Positions 33,978 through 42,707 of a DNA stretch of 64,000 bases are shown piece after piece. The position numbers and the translations under genes were made by a program. The stretch comes from DATFRX01 sp035630615 (GTDB lineage Bacteria; Actinomycetota; Actinomycetes; Propionibacteriales; Nocardioidaceae). The notes under the pieces are model-generated. The model did not search any database. It had not been told where the DNA came from and saw only the letters and a program-made list of their open reading frames with translations. How positions within the stretch are numbered: the stretch's first letter is position 1; the number at the start of each line of letters is the position of its first letter. Where the stretch lies: NCBI GenBank assembly GCA_035630615.1, contig DASQKI010000019.1, positions 4,599 through 68,598 of the forward strand, written 5' to 3'.

Positions 33978-35432
33978 TCAGTGCTCCTGCTCGGCCCACC
34001 ACACGAGCAACTCGTCACGGGCGCGTTGAGTCCCCAACGGTCCATGCTCCAAACGGAGCTCGAGCAGATGCCGATAGGCCTTGCCGACGGCCGGTCCCGG
34101 CGCGATGTCGAGGACGCGCATGATCTCGTTGCCGTCGAGGTCGGGTCGCATCGCGGCGAGCTCTTCTTCCTCCGACAGCCGCGCGATGCGTTCCTCGAGA
34201 TGGTCGTAGGTCCGCCGCAGCCGTTCGGCCTTGCGACGATTGCGCGTCGTACAGTCGGCGCGAGTCAGCACATGCAGGCGTTCGAGCTGGTCGCCGGCAT
34301 CGCGTACGTAGCGGCGCACGGCTGAGTCGGTCCACTCGCCGCCGCCGTACCCGTGAAACCGCAGGTGCAAAGCGACCAGCGCCGCGACCGCCTCGATCGT
34401 GTCCTTCGAAAACCGCAGCCGGCGCATCCGCTTGATCGTCATCTTGGCGCCGACCGCGTCGTGGTGGTGAAAGGTCACGCTGCCGTCGGCACCGAACCGT
34501 CGCGTACGCGGCTTGCCGATGTCGTGCATCAGCGCGGCGAATCGGACAACGAAGTCGGGGCCGCCGTCGGGCAGCCGCTCCTCGAGCTCGATGGCCTGGT
34601 CGAGCACGGTCAGTGTGTGCTCGTAGACGTCCTTGTGTCGGTGATGCTCGTCGCGCTCGAGTCGCAGCGCCGGCAGCTCCGGCAGCACGTGAGCGGCAAG
34701 CCCCGTGTCGACCATGAGCCGGAGACCGAGGCGGGGCTGCGGAGCGTTGATCAGCTTGACGAGCTCGTCGCGGATCCGCTCGGCCGACACGATCTCGAGC
34801 CGGTCGGCCATCGCCTTGATCGCGACGATCGCCTCGGGGTCGACGTCGAAGCCGAGCTGCGCCGCGAACCGGGCGGCCCGCATCATCCGCAGCGGGTCGT
34901 CGTCGAACGACTGCTCCGGTGTGCTCGGCGTACGCAGCAAGCCCCGCGAGAGGTCGGCGAGACCGTCGTAGGGGTCGACGAACGCGAGCTCCGGCAGTCG
35001 GACCGCCATGGCGTTGACGGTGAAGTCGCGCCGGGACAGGTCGCCCTCGAGGGTGTCGCCGTAGTCGACCTGCGGCTTGCGTGAGTCGAGCTCATAGGTC
35101 TCCGAGCGGTACGTCGTGATCTCGATATGACGGTCACCCTTGCGGCAGCCGATCGTGCCGAACGCCCGCCCAACGTCCCAGACGGCGTCGGCCCAACCTT
35201 CGACGAGCTTCTCGGTCACCTCCGGCCGGGCCGAGGTCGCGAGATCCAAGTCCCCGCCGAGCCGATCCATCAGGGCGTCGCGGACCGATCCGCCAACCAG
35301 GGCCAGCTCGTGGCCGGCCGCCTCGAACCGCCCACCCAACTCACCCACGACCGGCGACACCACGAGCAGTTGGCGCACGGCGGACTGCTGCGCGGCATTG
35401 AGCGACGGCGGCACCGAGGGGCGGACAGGCAC
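33978..35432 (-). CDS. cca: CCA tRNA nucleotidyltransferase
   Basis: A 484-residue enzyme that adds or repairs the CCA end of tRNAs. The nucleotidyltransferase head has LVGGSVRDALMDRLGGDLDLAT (quoted in part: GGSVRD and the DLD metal pair), RDFTVNAMAV and the neck FDDDPLRMMRAARFA. A C-terminal HD domain contains FAALMHDIGKPRTR. The GTG at 35432 has a TAAAGT box 8 bp upstream (35441-35446, minus strand), so the transcript is likely leaderless or nearly so. It is divergent from the DUF6049-murJ operon. Confidence 0.93.
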   Translation of the reverse strand: MPVRPSVPPSLNAAQQSAVRQLLVVSPVVGELGGRFEAAGHELALVGGSVRDALMDRLGGDLDLATSARPEVTEKLVEGWADAVWDVGRAFGTIGCRKGDRHIEITTYRSETYELDSRKPQVDYGDTLEGDLSRRDFTVNAMAVRLPELAFVDPYDGLADLSRGLLRTPSTPEQSFDDDPLRMMRAARFAAQLGFDVDPEAIVAIKAMADRLEIVSAERIRDELVKLINAPQPRLGLRLMVDTGLAAHVLPELPALRLERDEHHRHKDVYEHTLTVLDQAIELEERLPDGGPDFVVRFAALMHDIGKPRTRRFGADGSVTFHHHDAVGAKMTIKRMRRLRFSKDTIEAVAALVALHLRFHGYGGGEWTDSAVRRYVRDAGDQLERLHVLTRADCTTRNRRKAERLRRTYDHLEERIARLSEEEELAAMRPDLDGNEIMRVLDIAPGPAVGKAYRHLLELRLEHGPLGTQRARDELLVWWAEQEH

Positions 35433-35440
35433 GCCGACCT

Positions 35441-35446
35441 ACTTTA
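35441..35446 (-). promoter_or_regulatory. -10 element of cca
   Basis: On the minus strand TAAAGT ends 8 bp before the GTG start of cca and no ribosome-binding site intervenes. A nearly leaderless transcript is expected. Confidence 0.45.
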
Positions 35447-35543
35447 CGCAGCGCACCGCCCCCATCTGCACGCCGCGTGGCGTTCTCGCGCGCAACTCTG
35501 GCGACTCGGCCCGGTGACCGTCGGTCGCCGATTGGACACGCCG

Positions 35544-35549
35544 TAGCAT
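35544..35549 (+). promoter_or_regulatory. -10 element of the DUF6049-murJ operon
   Basis: TAGCAT ends 6 bp before the GTG of an eight-codon mini-ORF at 35556. This places the transcription start at that GTG. Confidence 0.5.
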
Positions 35550-35555
35550 TGGCGG

Positions 35556-35582
35556 GTGGTCGGCTCGGTGATCGCCCGGTGA
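35556..35582 (+). CDS. Eight-codon leaderless mini-ORF coupled to the DUF6049 gene
   Basis: It encodes VVGSVIAR (initiator Met) and its TGA overlaps the GTG start of the next gene (GTGA). A TAGCAT box lies 6 bp upstream. The arrangement duplicates the mini-ORF at 31223 in promoter spacing and overlap. Expression is inferred. Confidence 0.45.
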   Translation: MVGSVIAR

Positions 35583-37798
35583 GCAAGACGCTTCTTGCGG
35601 CCGCGGCGCTGACGCTCCTCCCGATGACCGTGCCCGCACCGCCCTCGGCAACCGCCGGCGTGGGCGGCAGCGGCGCTATGGCGCAGGCCAGCGCTTCCGC
35701 GACCCAACGGGCGTCGGTGACGGCCGGCCCCAGGCGATCGGACGAGCCCGACACCGGCCTCGCCGTCACGCTCGATCGGATCTCACCGCAATACCTCCAG
35801 CCCGGCGACACGATCGACGTCTCCGGCACAATCACCAATCTCGATCGCGAAGCCTGGCGGGATCTCCAGGTCTATCTCGTCGCACCGGTCGCCGTCGCCA
35901 CCACGACCGACGAGCTCGCGGACATGGCCGGCACGTCGGCCAAGACAGCGGACGGCAGTCGGATTCTCAAGAACGGCCGCTATCGCGAGCTTGGGCCGCT
36001 CGACCCCGGCAGCTCGGTCTCGTTCGATCTGTCGGTGCCCTTTCGCGATCTCGGACTGTCGCCGACCGCGTACGGCGTCTACACCCTCTCGGTCCAGGTC
36101 CGCGCGAGCGACCCCCTCGACCGCCGTCTCACCGCCGGGCGCGCCCGCAGCCTGATTCCCCTGATGCCCGACGACGGCCCCCGGGTCGGTGTCTCGACGA
36201 TCTGGCCGTTTCGGTCCACCGTGATCCGCGACGCCGACGGCGCGTACGAGGACCAGGACGAGCTCATCGACGACATCCGCCCCGGCGGCCGGCTGCGAAC
36301 GATGCTCGACCTGGCGCAGACCGCGGGCGGGATCCCCATCTCGCTCCTCGTCGACCCCGCCGTCCTCGACGCCCTGCGCCGGATCGCCTCCGGCGATACC
36401 ACGCGGCCCAAGGGACCGGGGGCGCCGTCAGAATCGCCCTCGACGAGCGACGGCAACGCCCTCGGGTCGATCCAGGCCCAGACCAGCGACCAACGTCTCG
36501 CGACGGTCTTCCTCGACGACTTGTCGGCGGTCGGCTCCGCCAACCAGGTGTGGACCGAGGGCTACGGCGGGCCCGACCTGACGTCGTTCAACGGCTACGA
36601 CAGCGACCGGCTGTGCCGCACCATCACGCGCGCGACCAAGGCCACATTGGACGACCTCGGCCTGTCAGCGTCGCGGGTCTACCTCCCGAGCGGGGTCCTC
36701 GATCCCGAGGCACTCGACGCCCTCTGCCCGAAGATCACCACGTTCGTCGGAAGCGACCAGGTCAGGCGCTGGGCGCCGTCCGACGGACCGATCGGCAACG
36801 TCCACGGTGGCGGCAGCCGGGCGCGGGTGATCGTGACCGACGACGCACTGCTCACCGGCGGCCCGGAGCCCGGCCCGACCGACACCGCGCTCCAGATGCG
36901 TCAGCGCCTGCTGTCCGAGGCCGCCGTGCTGTCCCTCGAGGCCGAGGCGGATGGACGCGACGATGCGCCGAGCCTCGTGATGATGCCCGACGACAACTGG
37001 GATGCCGGCCGCACTGCGACTTCGGCCGACTTCTTCTCGGCCTTCGACGCGCCCTGGATCTATCCGACGACGCTCACCGAGGAGCTCGGCGACGGCCCCC
37101 GCAAGGCCGCTCGCAACCTTCGGGTCCGACATAAGGTCGACGGGCGCGACGACCCGCCGCTGCCGTCTTCGCTAGCCCGCACGGCCGACCAGATCCGCGG
37201 CCGCGGCGTCATCATGTTCGCCGTCACCCGCGACGACCGGTCGGTCCTGAACTTCTACGACCAGTCCGCCTCGCTGACCGTCGCCGAGCAATGGCGGGTC
37301 GACCCCGAGGCGTCCCAGGAGATCGCGGACGAGACCATCGATCAGCTCGACGCGTCGATCGACAGGGTCACGATCGCGGCGCCCGAGTACGTCACGCTCT
37401 CGAGCAGCAGCGGCCAGTTTCCCTTGACGATCACCAACGGCCTGGACTGGCCGATCAGGGTCGGAGTACAGCTCGACGCCGAGGACGGTGGCGTGACCAT
37501 CGCCGACGACGAGGTCATCGACGTCGACCCCAGGCAGAGCACGACCGTCAATGTGGAGGTCAACGCCGAAGACGTCAGCGTCAGCGAGGTCACCGCCCGA
37601 CTCACGACGCCGCAGGGCCGGCCGTTCGGCGAGCCGACCACGTTCAACATGCGCAGCAGCGTCGTCGGCACGGTGATCTGGATCGCGCTCGGCGCGGCGG
37701 GAGCCGTCATCATCTTGGCCATCGGGCGACGGATCCGGCGTTCGCGTCGATCCCGCGGCGAGTCCGCCGACGCCGCCGCGCCCGGTGACGCCGGATGA
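35579..37798 (+). CDS. DUF6049-family secreted, C-terminally membrane-anchored protein
   Basis: A 739-residue protein with an N-terminal signal (SKTLLAAAALTLLPMTVPAP) and one C-terminal helix (VIWIALGAAGAVIILAIG) followed by a basic tail, so the bulk is extracellular. The ectodomain starts with a beta-sandwich region (LDRISPQYLQPGDTIDVSG) and ends with another near residue 620. This large family sits directly upstream of murJ in many actinobacteria; a role linked to peptidoglycan flipping or assembly has been assumed but I know of no proven function. GTG 35579 is chosen for the signal peptide and mini-ORF overlap. The stop overlaps murJ (ATGA). Confidence 0.78.
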   Translation: MSKTLLAAAALTLLPMTVPAPPSATAGVGGSGAMAQASASATQRASVTAGPRRSDEPDTGLAVTLDRISPQYLQPGDTIDVSGTITNLDREAWRDLQVYLVAPVAVATTTDELADMAGTSAKTADGSRILKNGRYRELGPLDPGSSVSFDLSVPFRDLGLSPTAYGVYTLSVQVRASDPLDRRLTAGRARSLIPLMPDDGPRVGVSTIWPFRSTVIRDADGAYEDQDELIDDIRPGGRLRTMLDLAQTAGGIPISLLVDPAVLDALRRIASGDTTRPKGPGAPSESPSTSDGNALGSIQAQTSDQRLATVFLDDLSAVGSANQVWTEGYGGPDLTSFNGYDSDRLCRTITRATKATLDDLGLSASRVYLPSGVLDPEALDALCPKITTFVGSDQVRRWAPSDGPIGNVHGGGSRARVIVTDDALLTGGPEPGPTDTALQMRQRLLSEAAVLSLEAEADGRDDAPSLVMMPDDNWDAGRTATSADFFSAFDAPWIYPTTLTEELGDGPRKAARNLRVRHKVDGRDDPPLPSSLARTADQIRGRGVIMFAVTRDDRSVLNFYDQSASLTVAEQWRVDPEASQEIADETIDQLDASIDRVTIAAPEYVTLSSSSGQFPLTITNGLDWPIRVGVQLDAEDGGVTIADDEVIDVDPRQSTTVNVEVNAEDVSVSEVTARLTTPQGRPFGEPTTFNMRSSVVGTVIWIALGAAGAVIILAIGRRIRRSRRSRGESADAAAPGDAG

Positions 37799-39444
37799 AT
37801 CGGCACCGAGCGGACAACACCCGGTCCGGGATGCTCTCGGCGAGTGTCTGGATGGCGACCGGCACGATCGTCTCCCGGCTGACCGGATTCCTCCGCTCGG
37901 TGCTCATCGTCGCGGCGATCGGCAAGGCGCTCAACGCCGACCTGTTCACCCAGGCCAACACGATCCCCAACTCGCTCTACATCTTGGTCGCCGGCGGCGT
38001 CTTCAATGTCGTCTTGGTGCCGCAGCTCATCCGGGCGATGAAAAACGACGCCGACAAAGGCGAGGCCTACTCCAACCGGTTGTTCACCCTCGGCTTCGTC
38101 GTGTTGGCCGGGGCGACCGCCGTCCTGCTCATCGCCGTGCCGCTGATCGCCCGACTGGCGTTTCCGTCCAACCTGTTCGACCCCGAGTTCGCCGTGCAGC
38201 GGGAGTCGGCGTACGACCTCATGCGTTGGTGCCTGCCGCAGGTCTTCTTCTACGGCATGTTCGTCCTGGTCGGTCAGATGCTCAACGCGCGACAACGGTT
38301 CGGGCCGATGATGTGGGCGCCGATCGTCAACAACCTGGTCGCGTGCGCGGTGCTCGGCGTCTACATGGTGGTCTACGGCACATCCGACGCGGCCAACGGG
38401 TTCACCACAAACCAGGAGATCCTGCTCGGTCTCGGATCGACGGTCGGCATCGCGATCCAGGCGTTGGTGCTGCTGCCGTACCTGCGGGCGGCCGGAATCC
38501 GGCTGCGATTTCGGTTCGACCTGCGTGGCGTCGGACTCGGCCACACGCTCCGACTCGGGCTCTGGACCCTGCTTTTCGTGATCACCAACCAGATCGCGTA
38601 CTTCGTGGTCAGCCGCATCGCGGTCAGCTCCTCGACGGACGCGGCGCAAAGCGGTGGCAACCCGGCTGGCGCGACCGTCTATCAAAACGCATTCCTGATC
38701 ACCCAGGTGCCGCACGCGATCATCACGGTGTCGCTGGTCACGGCCACCATGCCGCTGTTGTCTCAGCTAGCCGCCGACGGCGAGCGCGAGGGGGTCCGGT
38801 CAGAGCTGGCGTCGACGCTGCGGATGGCACTGACGGTGATCGTGCCGATGGCAGTGGCGCTGGCCTGCCTCGCTCAACCCCTGGCCACGATGCTCTTCTC
38901 CCACGGCGCCCTGGTCGGCGGCACTGAGGTGATCGGCCGCACGATGGCGGCGTTCGCTCCGGGTCTGGTGTTCTTCACGGTGCACTACTGCATGTTGCGC
39001 GGGTTCTACGCCGACGAAAACACCCGTACGCCGTTTTTCGTCCAATTGGCACTGTCGGCGACCAACATCGTCGCGGCGCTGGCCTTCACCGCGACGGCGC
39101 CGCCGAGCTGGATCGCGGCGCTGCTCGCCCTCGCATACGGCTTGTCCTACTTCGTCGGCGTGGTGGCCTCGGCCACGGCACTGTCCCGCCGGGTCGGTCC
39201 GATCTTCGACTCGACGATGTTCGGGTTCGTCGTCCGCCTCGGCCTCGCCGTCGGCCTTACCGCCGGTGTGATGCTGGCGGCGGTGTGGTCCCTCGACGAG
39301 GCTGGGGTGTCCGGCGACACCGCAGCAAGCGCGCTCGTGGTCGGCACGGTCGCGGGCGGCGTTGGCGTCACGTTCTTCCTCGTCGCGGCGAGGTTGACCG
39401 GCGTGCGCGAGGTGCGTTCGCTGCTCGGCGCGCTACGCCGCTGA
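37795..39444 (+). CDS. murJ: Lipid II flippase MurJ
   Basis: A 549-residue MOP-superfamily membrane protein with about 14 helices that moves lipid II across the membrane. Signature regions are SRLTGFLRSVLIVAAIG near residue 28, NTIPNSLYILVAGGVFNVV (about 55) and FFTVHYCMLRGFYADENTRTPF (about 400, quoted only in part) of the MviN family. It is co-translated with the DUF6049 gene and followed by the pseudokinase gene after 82 bp. In mycobacteria the MurJ homologue MviN carries the pseudokinase and ectodomain as a C-terminal fusion; here it is a separate gene. Confidence 0.92.
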   Translation: MNRHRADNTRSGMLSASVWMATGTIVSRLTGFLRSVLIVAAIGKALNADLFTQANTIPNSLYILVAGGVFNVVLVPQLIRAMKNDADKGEAYSNRLFTLGFVVLAGATAVLLIAVPLIARLAFPSNLFDPEFAVQRESAYDLMRWCLPQVFFYGMFVLVGQMLNARQRFGPMMWAPIVNNLVACAVLGVYMVVYGTSDAANGFTTNQEILLGLGSTVGIAIQALVLLPYLRAAGIRLRFRFDLRGVGLGHTLRLGLWTLLFVITNQIAYFVVSRIAVSSSTDAAQSGGNPAGATVYQNAFLITQVPHAIITVSLVTATMPLLSQLAADGEREGVRSELASTLRMALTVIVPMAVALACLAQPLATMLFSHGALVGGTEVIGRTMAAFAPGLVFFTVHYCMLRGFYADENTRTPFFVQLALSATNIVAALAFTATAPPSWIAALLALAYGLSYFVGVVASATALSRRVGPIFDSTMFGFVVRLGLAVGLTAGVMLAAVWSLDEAGVSGDTAASALVVGTVAGGVGVTFFLVAARLTGVREVRSLLGALRR

Positions 39445-39526
39445 ACGCAGGTCACAGAGAACAAGTGCGGACCGCTTAGCATGGTGACCGCATGAGTAGG
39501 GATCCACGCGGAGGCGGCATATCGAG

Positions 39527-41164
39527 GTGGAAGGGCACGCAATCCAACCCGGTTCAATCCTGGCCGGTCGCTATCGAGTCGACGATCTCGTAGGCGAGGC
39601 GGCCGGATCGACGACCTGGCGCGCTTTCGACGAGATCCTCAACCGCTCCGTCAGCATCCGCGCGGTCGCGGCAGACGACCCGCGCTGCCCGGCGTTCCTC
39701 GACGCGGCTCGCTCGTCGACGGCCGTCTCGGATCCGAGGTTTCTCCCCGTACTCGATGCCGTCCCCGACGAAGACGGCATCGCCTACGTCGTCCGCGAGT
39801 GGTCACGCGGACTGCCCCTGTCGGTGATCCTCCGCGAGGGTCCACTGCCCAGCCGCCGAGCCGCCACGATCGTCGGTGAGGTCGCCGAGGCCCTGTCCGT
39901 CGCGCACGACGTCGGCATGCCACACCGGGCGATCAACCCCTCGACAGTGCTGGTCAAGGAAAGCGGCGCGGTCCGGATCACCGGCCTCGGCACCGAGCAC
40001 GCGCTGCGGGCCGCCGCCCCGGCGCCGAAGCCCAACGCCGCCAACGACCCCAACATCGACACGGTCGCCCGGCACGCCGGCGAACAGGTCGACGCCCGGG
40101 CGCTCGGCCGGATCTTCTACGCCTGCCTCGTGGCTCGCTGGCCCGGTGGCCGCGGATTCGGATTGCCGCCGGCGCCGACCGAGCACGGCCGGCTGCTGCG
40201 TCCTCGTCAGGTACGGGCCGGTGTCTCGCGGGGCGCCGATCGGGTCAGCGACCGCATCCTGGGGCAGCCGCCGCATCACCATGCGAAGCCCCTCACGACA
40301 GCGCGGGCGATCGCCGACCAGCTGGCGACGGTCGAAGACGACGACTCGATGCTGGCCGACACCGAGATCACCGGCGAGATCAGCATGCTGCCCGCGGCCG
40401 CCGGCAACGGTTTCCCCGGGCCCCCGCCGGCACTGCTGCCGAGCCGACCCCGGCCGGCGCCGCCGCCGCGCCAGGTGAGCCGGCTGGAGCGATCCCGCGA
40501 CTTCGCCCGGCAGGCGACAGAGGGGCATCGCAAGCTCATCTGGCTCGGCATCGCCCTGCTCGTCGCGCTCGCGACGCTTGTCGGGATCGTCGTCGGTCGA
40601 CAGTCCGCCGACGAAACCACGGCGGCCACCGGCAACGGTGGCCGCGGGGCCGCCGGCACCACCGAGGCCGTGGCCCTCGAAGCGCACGCCAACGACTTCG
40701 ACCCGCTCCCCAACGGCAACGAGGAAGAAAACGCCGAGGAGGCGCACCTCGCTGTCGACGGCGACCCCGAGACCGGCTGGACCACGAAGAGCTACTACAC
40801 CTACCCCGAGCTCGGACACCTCAAGGACGGGGTCGGGCTCATGATCGACCTGGGCGATGACCACACCGTTACCGACGTCACCGTCGACTTCGGAGCATCG
40901 CCGACGTCGTACGAGATCTGGGCGACCCCGGAGGGAACCACTGCGGCTCCCAACGTGGCGCCGCCGGCATCTCCCGAGGGATCGAGCGACCTGTGGGAGT
41001 CCGCCTTCGCCAAGACCAATTCCGAGCAGCGAAGCAAGGTCAGCCTGGACCCGTCCATCACGACGCGGTATGTCTTGGTCTGGCTGACCAAGCTGCCGCC
41101 GGACGACGACGGCACCTATACCGGCGTCGTCAACGAAGTCACGATCGAAGGGCCCCCCTCGTGA
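39527..41164 (+). CDS. Membrane-anchored pseudokinase with discoidin-like ectodomain (MviN C-terminal-like)
   Basis: A 545-residue protein. Residues about 8-260 have a Ser/Thr kinase fold (LAGRYRVDDLVGEAAGSTTW) but the catalytic residues are gone: the ATP-binding Lys is Arg (VSIRAV), the HRD Asp is Ala (PHRAINPSTV) and the DFG region reads ITGLGTE. A helix near 340-360 (LIWLGIALLVALATLVGIVVG split around it) crosses the membrane, and an extracellular F5/8-type C (discoidin-like) domain follows (LAVDGDPETGWTTKSYY). This is the arrangement found fused to MurJ in M. tuberculosis MviN, where the pseudokinase is phosphorylated by PknB and binds FhaA. It overlaps sigM by GTGA. Confidence 0.83.
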   Translation: MEGHAIQPGSILAGRYRVDDLVGEAAGSTTWRAFDEILNRSVSIRAVAADDPRCPAFLDAARSSTAVSDPRFLPVLDAVPDEDGIAYVVREWSRGLPLSVILREGPLPSRRAATIVGEVAEALSVAHDVGMPHRAINPSTVLVKESGAVRITGLGTEHALRAAAPAPKPNAANDPNIDTVARHAGEQVDARALGRIFYACLVARWPGGRGFGLPPAPTEHGRLLRPRQVRAGVSRGADRVSDRILGQPPHHHAKPLTTARAIADQLATVEDDDSMLADTEITGEISMLPAAAGNGFPGPPPALLPSRPRPAPPPRQVSRLERSRDFARQATEGHRKLIWLGIALLVALATLVGIVVGRQSADETTAATGNGGRGAAGTTEAVALEAHANDFDPLPNGNEEENAEEAHLAVDGDPETGWTTKSYYTYPELGHLKDGVGLMIDLGDDHTVTDVTVDFGASPTSYEIWATPEGTTAAPNVAPPASPEGSSDLWESAFAKTNSEQRSKVSLDPSITTRYVLVWLTKLPPDDDGTYTGVVNEVTIEGPPS

Positions 41165-41811
41165 CCGATTCGGAGCCGAGCGACGCGGAGCTCCTAGCCC
41201 GCCACGTCGGCGGAGATCCGCATGCCTTCGGCGTCCTCGTCCAACGCCACCGCGACCGACTCTGGGCGGTGGCAATCCGGACCCTCGGCGACCGCGAGGA
41301 GGCCGCCGACGCTCTGCAGGACGCGTTCGTCTCGGCATTTCGGCGGGCCGAGAGCTTCCGCGGCGACGCCCAGTTCACGACCTGGATGCATCGCATCGTC
41401 GTCAACGCCTGCCTCGACCGGATCCGACGGCGCAAGACCCGACCAACCGAGCCGCTGCCCGACGACGAGGACCGGATGGAGGAGCTCGGCGAGCAGCCCG
41501 ACCTCGATCCGGCGACGACCGTCGAGGAACGCAGCGCCATACTCCACGCCCTGCGCACGCTCCCGGAGCCGCAGCGGTCGGCCATTGTCCTCGTCGACAT
41601 GGAGGGCTATCCGGTCGAAGAGGCCGCCCGCATCGTCGGCTGCGCGGTCGGCACGATCAAGAGCCGCTGTGCCCGTGGGCGGGCCAAGCTGCTGCCCTTG
41701 CTGAGGCACCTGCGCGGCGCCGACCCGGCCGCCCAGCAGGCCGGTGGTCCGGCCACACCGGCGGCCACGACCGTCCGAGACGAGCCGCGTCGGGGTGGTG
41801 GCGATGGCTGA
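41161..41811 (+). CDS. sigM: ECF sigma factor, SigM-like
   Basis: A 216-residue group 4 sigma factor. Region 2 includes FGVLVQRHRDRLWAVAIRTL and DALQDAFVSAFRRAESFRGD; region 4 includes LPEPQRSAIVLVDMEGYPVE and a helix-turn-helix AARIVGCAVGTIKSRCARGR. In actinobacteria the sigM-anti-sigma pair between murJ/mviN and trxBA is conserved and named by position; I use that. The start GTG overlaps the pseudokinase stop. The stop overlaps the first anti-sigma gene by 8 bp. Its direct targets are not known from this sequence. Confidence 0.85.
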   Translation: MTDSEPSDAELLARHVGGDPHAFGVLVQRHRDRLWAVAIRTLGDREEAADALQDAFVSAFRRAESFRGDAQFTTWMHRIVVNACLDRIRRRKTRPTEPLPDDEDRMEELGEQPDLDPATTVEERSAILHALRTLPEPQRSAIVLVDMEGYPVEEAARIVGCAVGTIKSRCARGRAKLLPLLRHLRGADPAAQQAGGPATPAATTVRDEPRRGGGDG

Positions 41812-42619
41812 CTTCACTCGTCATCCCGATGCCGTCGACCTCGCCGAATACGCCGAGGGTGTCCTCGACGCGTCCCGCCAGCAGGCCGTCGAAGACCACG
41901 TACGCGACTGCGCCGATTGCTCGACGGTTTTGACCGACCTCGCCGGCGTTCCCGAGTTGTTGGCCCAAGTACCGATCCCGCCGATGCCCGACGACGTCGC
42001 CACTCGCCTCGACCAGGCGATCGCCGCCGAGTCCGCCGCCCGAGCCAGCGAGTGGAGCGGCGCCGCTGCCCGAGTCACTCCGATCAGACGACCCCGCCGC
42101 TGGCTCGCACCCCTCGCAGCGGCCGCCGCGGTGATCGCTGTCGTCGCGATTGCCATCCCGGTGGTCAACAACGCTGACAGTGGCGACGACGACGCGAGTG
42201 GCGACGACACCTCGGCTGTCGGCGCCGGTCAAGAATCGGCCGAGGACGAAGCGGGCAGCGCGCCGGACGGGCGGGTGCCCGCGGCGGCCGCGCCGAGTGA
42301 GCCGGTGTCGCTGTCGCGTGCCTCCTTCGGCCAAGACGTCATCGACGCCTTCTATCCGGGCGAGAAGCTGTCGGTTCTGTCACGCAATCCGCAGGCAGCC
42401 GAGATGGACGCGCGGCTTTACTACGAGTCGCAGCTCGAGGGCCAATGCCCGGTCGACGACGCCGCGACACCGTACGGCGAGGTCACCGACATCCTCCTCG
42501 ACGGCCAACCTGCGTACTTGCTCTTGAACCATCCCGGAATCGCCGCCGACGCCGTCGCGTTCACCTGCGACGGCGCCGAGGCGAATCTGCTGGCCGACGC
42601 CTCACTCGGGCAGCGATAA
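41804..42619 (+). CDS. Anti-sigma factor with zinc-binding motif, copy 1
   Basis: A 271-residue protein. The N-terminal ZAS-type motif HVRDCADC (H-x3-C-x2-C) follows a helix typical of ECF anti-sigma factors, a single membrane helix (LAPLAAAAAVIAVVAIAIPVV) lies near residue 115 and the C-terminal half is extracellular. It overlaps sigM by 8 bp, as a cognate anti-sigma should. The ATG at 41804 is chosen over upstream starts because its N-terminus aligns exactly with copy 2 (MADFTRHPDAVDLAEYAEG against MADSARHPDVVDLAEYAEG). It would hold SigM at the membrane until a signal acts on the outer domain. Confidence 0.82.
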   Translation: MADFTRHPDAVDLAEYAEGVLDASRQQAVEDHVRDCADCSTVLTDLAGVPELLAQVPIPPMPDDVATRLDQAIAAESAARASEWSGAAARVTPIRRPRRWLAPLAAAAAVIAVVAIAIPVVNNADSGDDDASGDDTSAVGAGQESAEDEAGSAPDGRVPAAAAPSEPVSLSRASFGQDVIDAFYPGEKLSVLSRNPQAAEMDARLYYESQLEGQCPVDDAATPYGEVTDILLDGQPAYLLLNHPGIAADAVAFTCDGAEANLLADASLGQR

Positions 42620-42707
42620 GGCGCCCGGGCGACGGAACCCCGCACCGATACGGGTCGTCCCACCGGCGAGGGTCACGACGGTCGACGATCACGAAAGGGC
42701 GGCAGCG

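Noticed and set aside
39477..39593. A TAGCAT box and a 33-codon ORF (ATG 39492) over the pseudokinase start, similar to the coupled mini-ORFs
   Set aside because: The ORF runs well into the pseudokinase gene in another frame and its stop does not overlap the start codon, so it does not fit the mini-ORF pattern.
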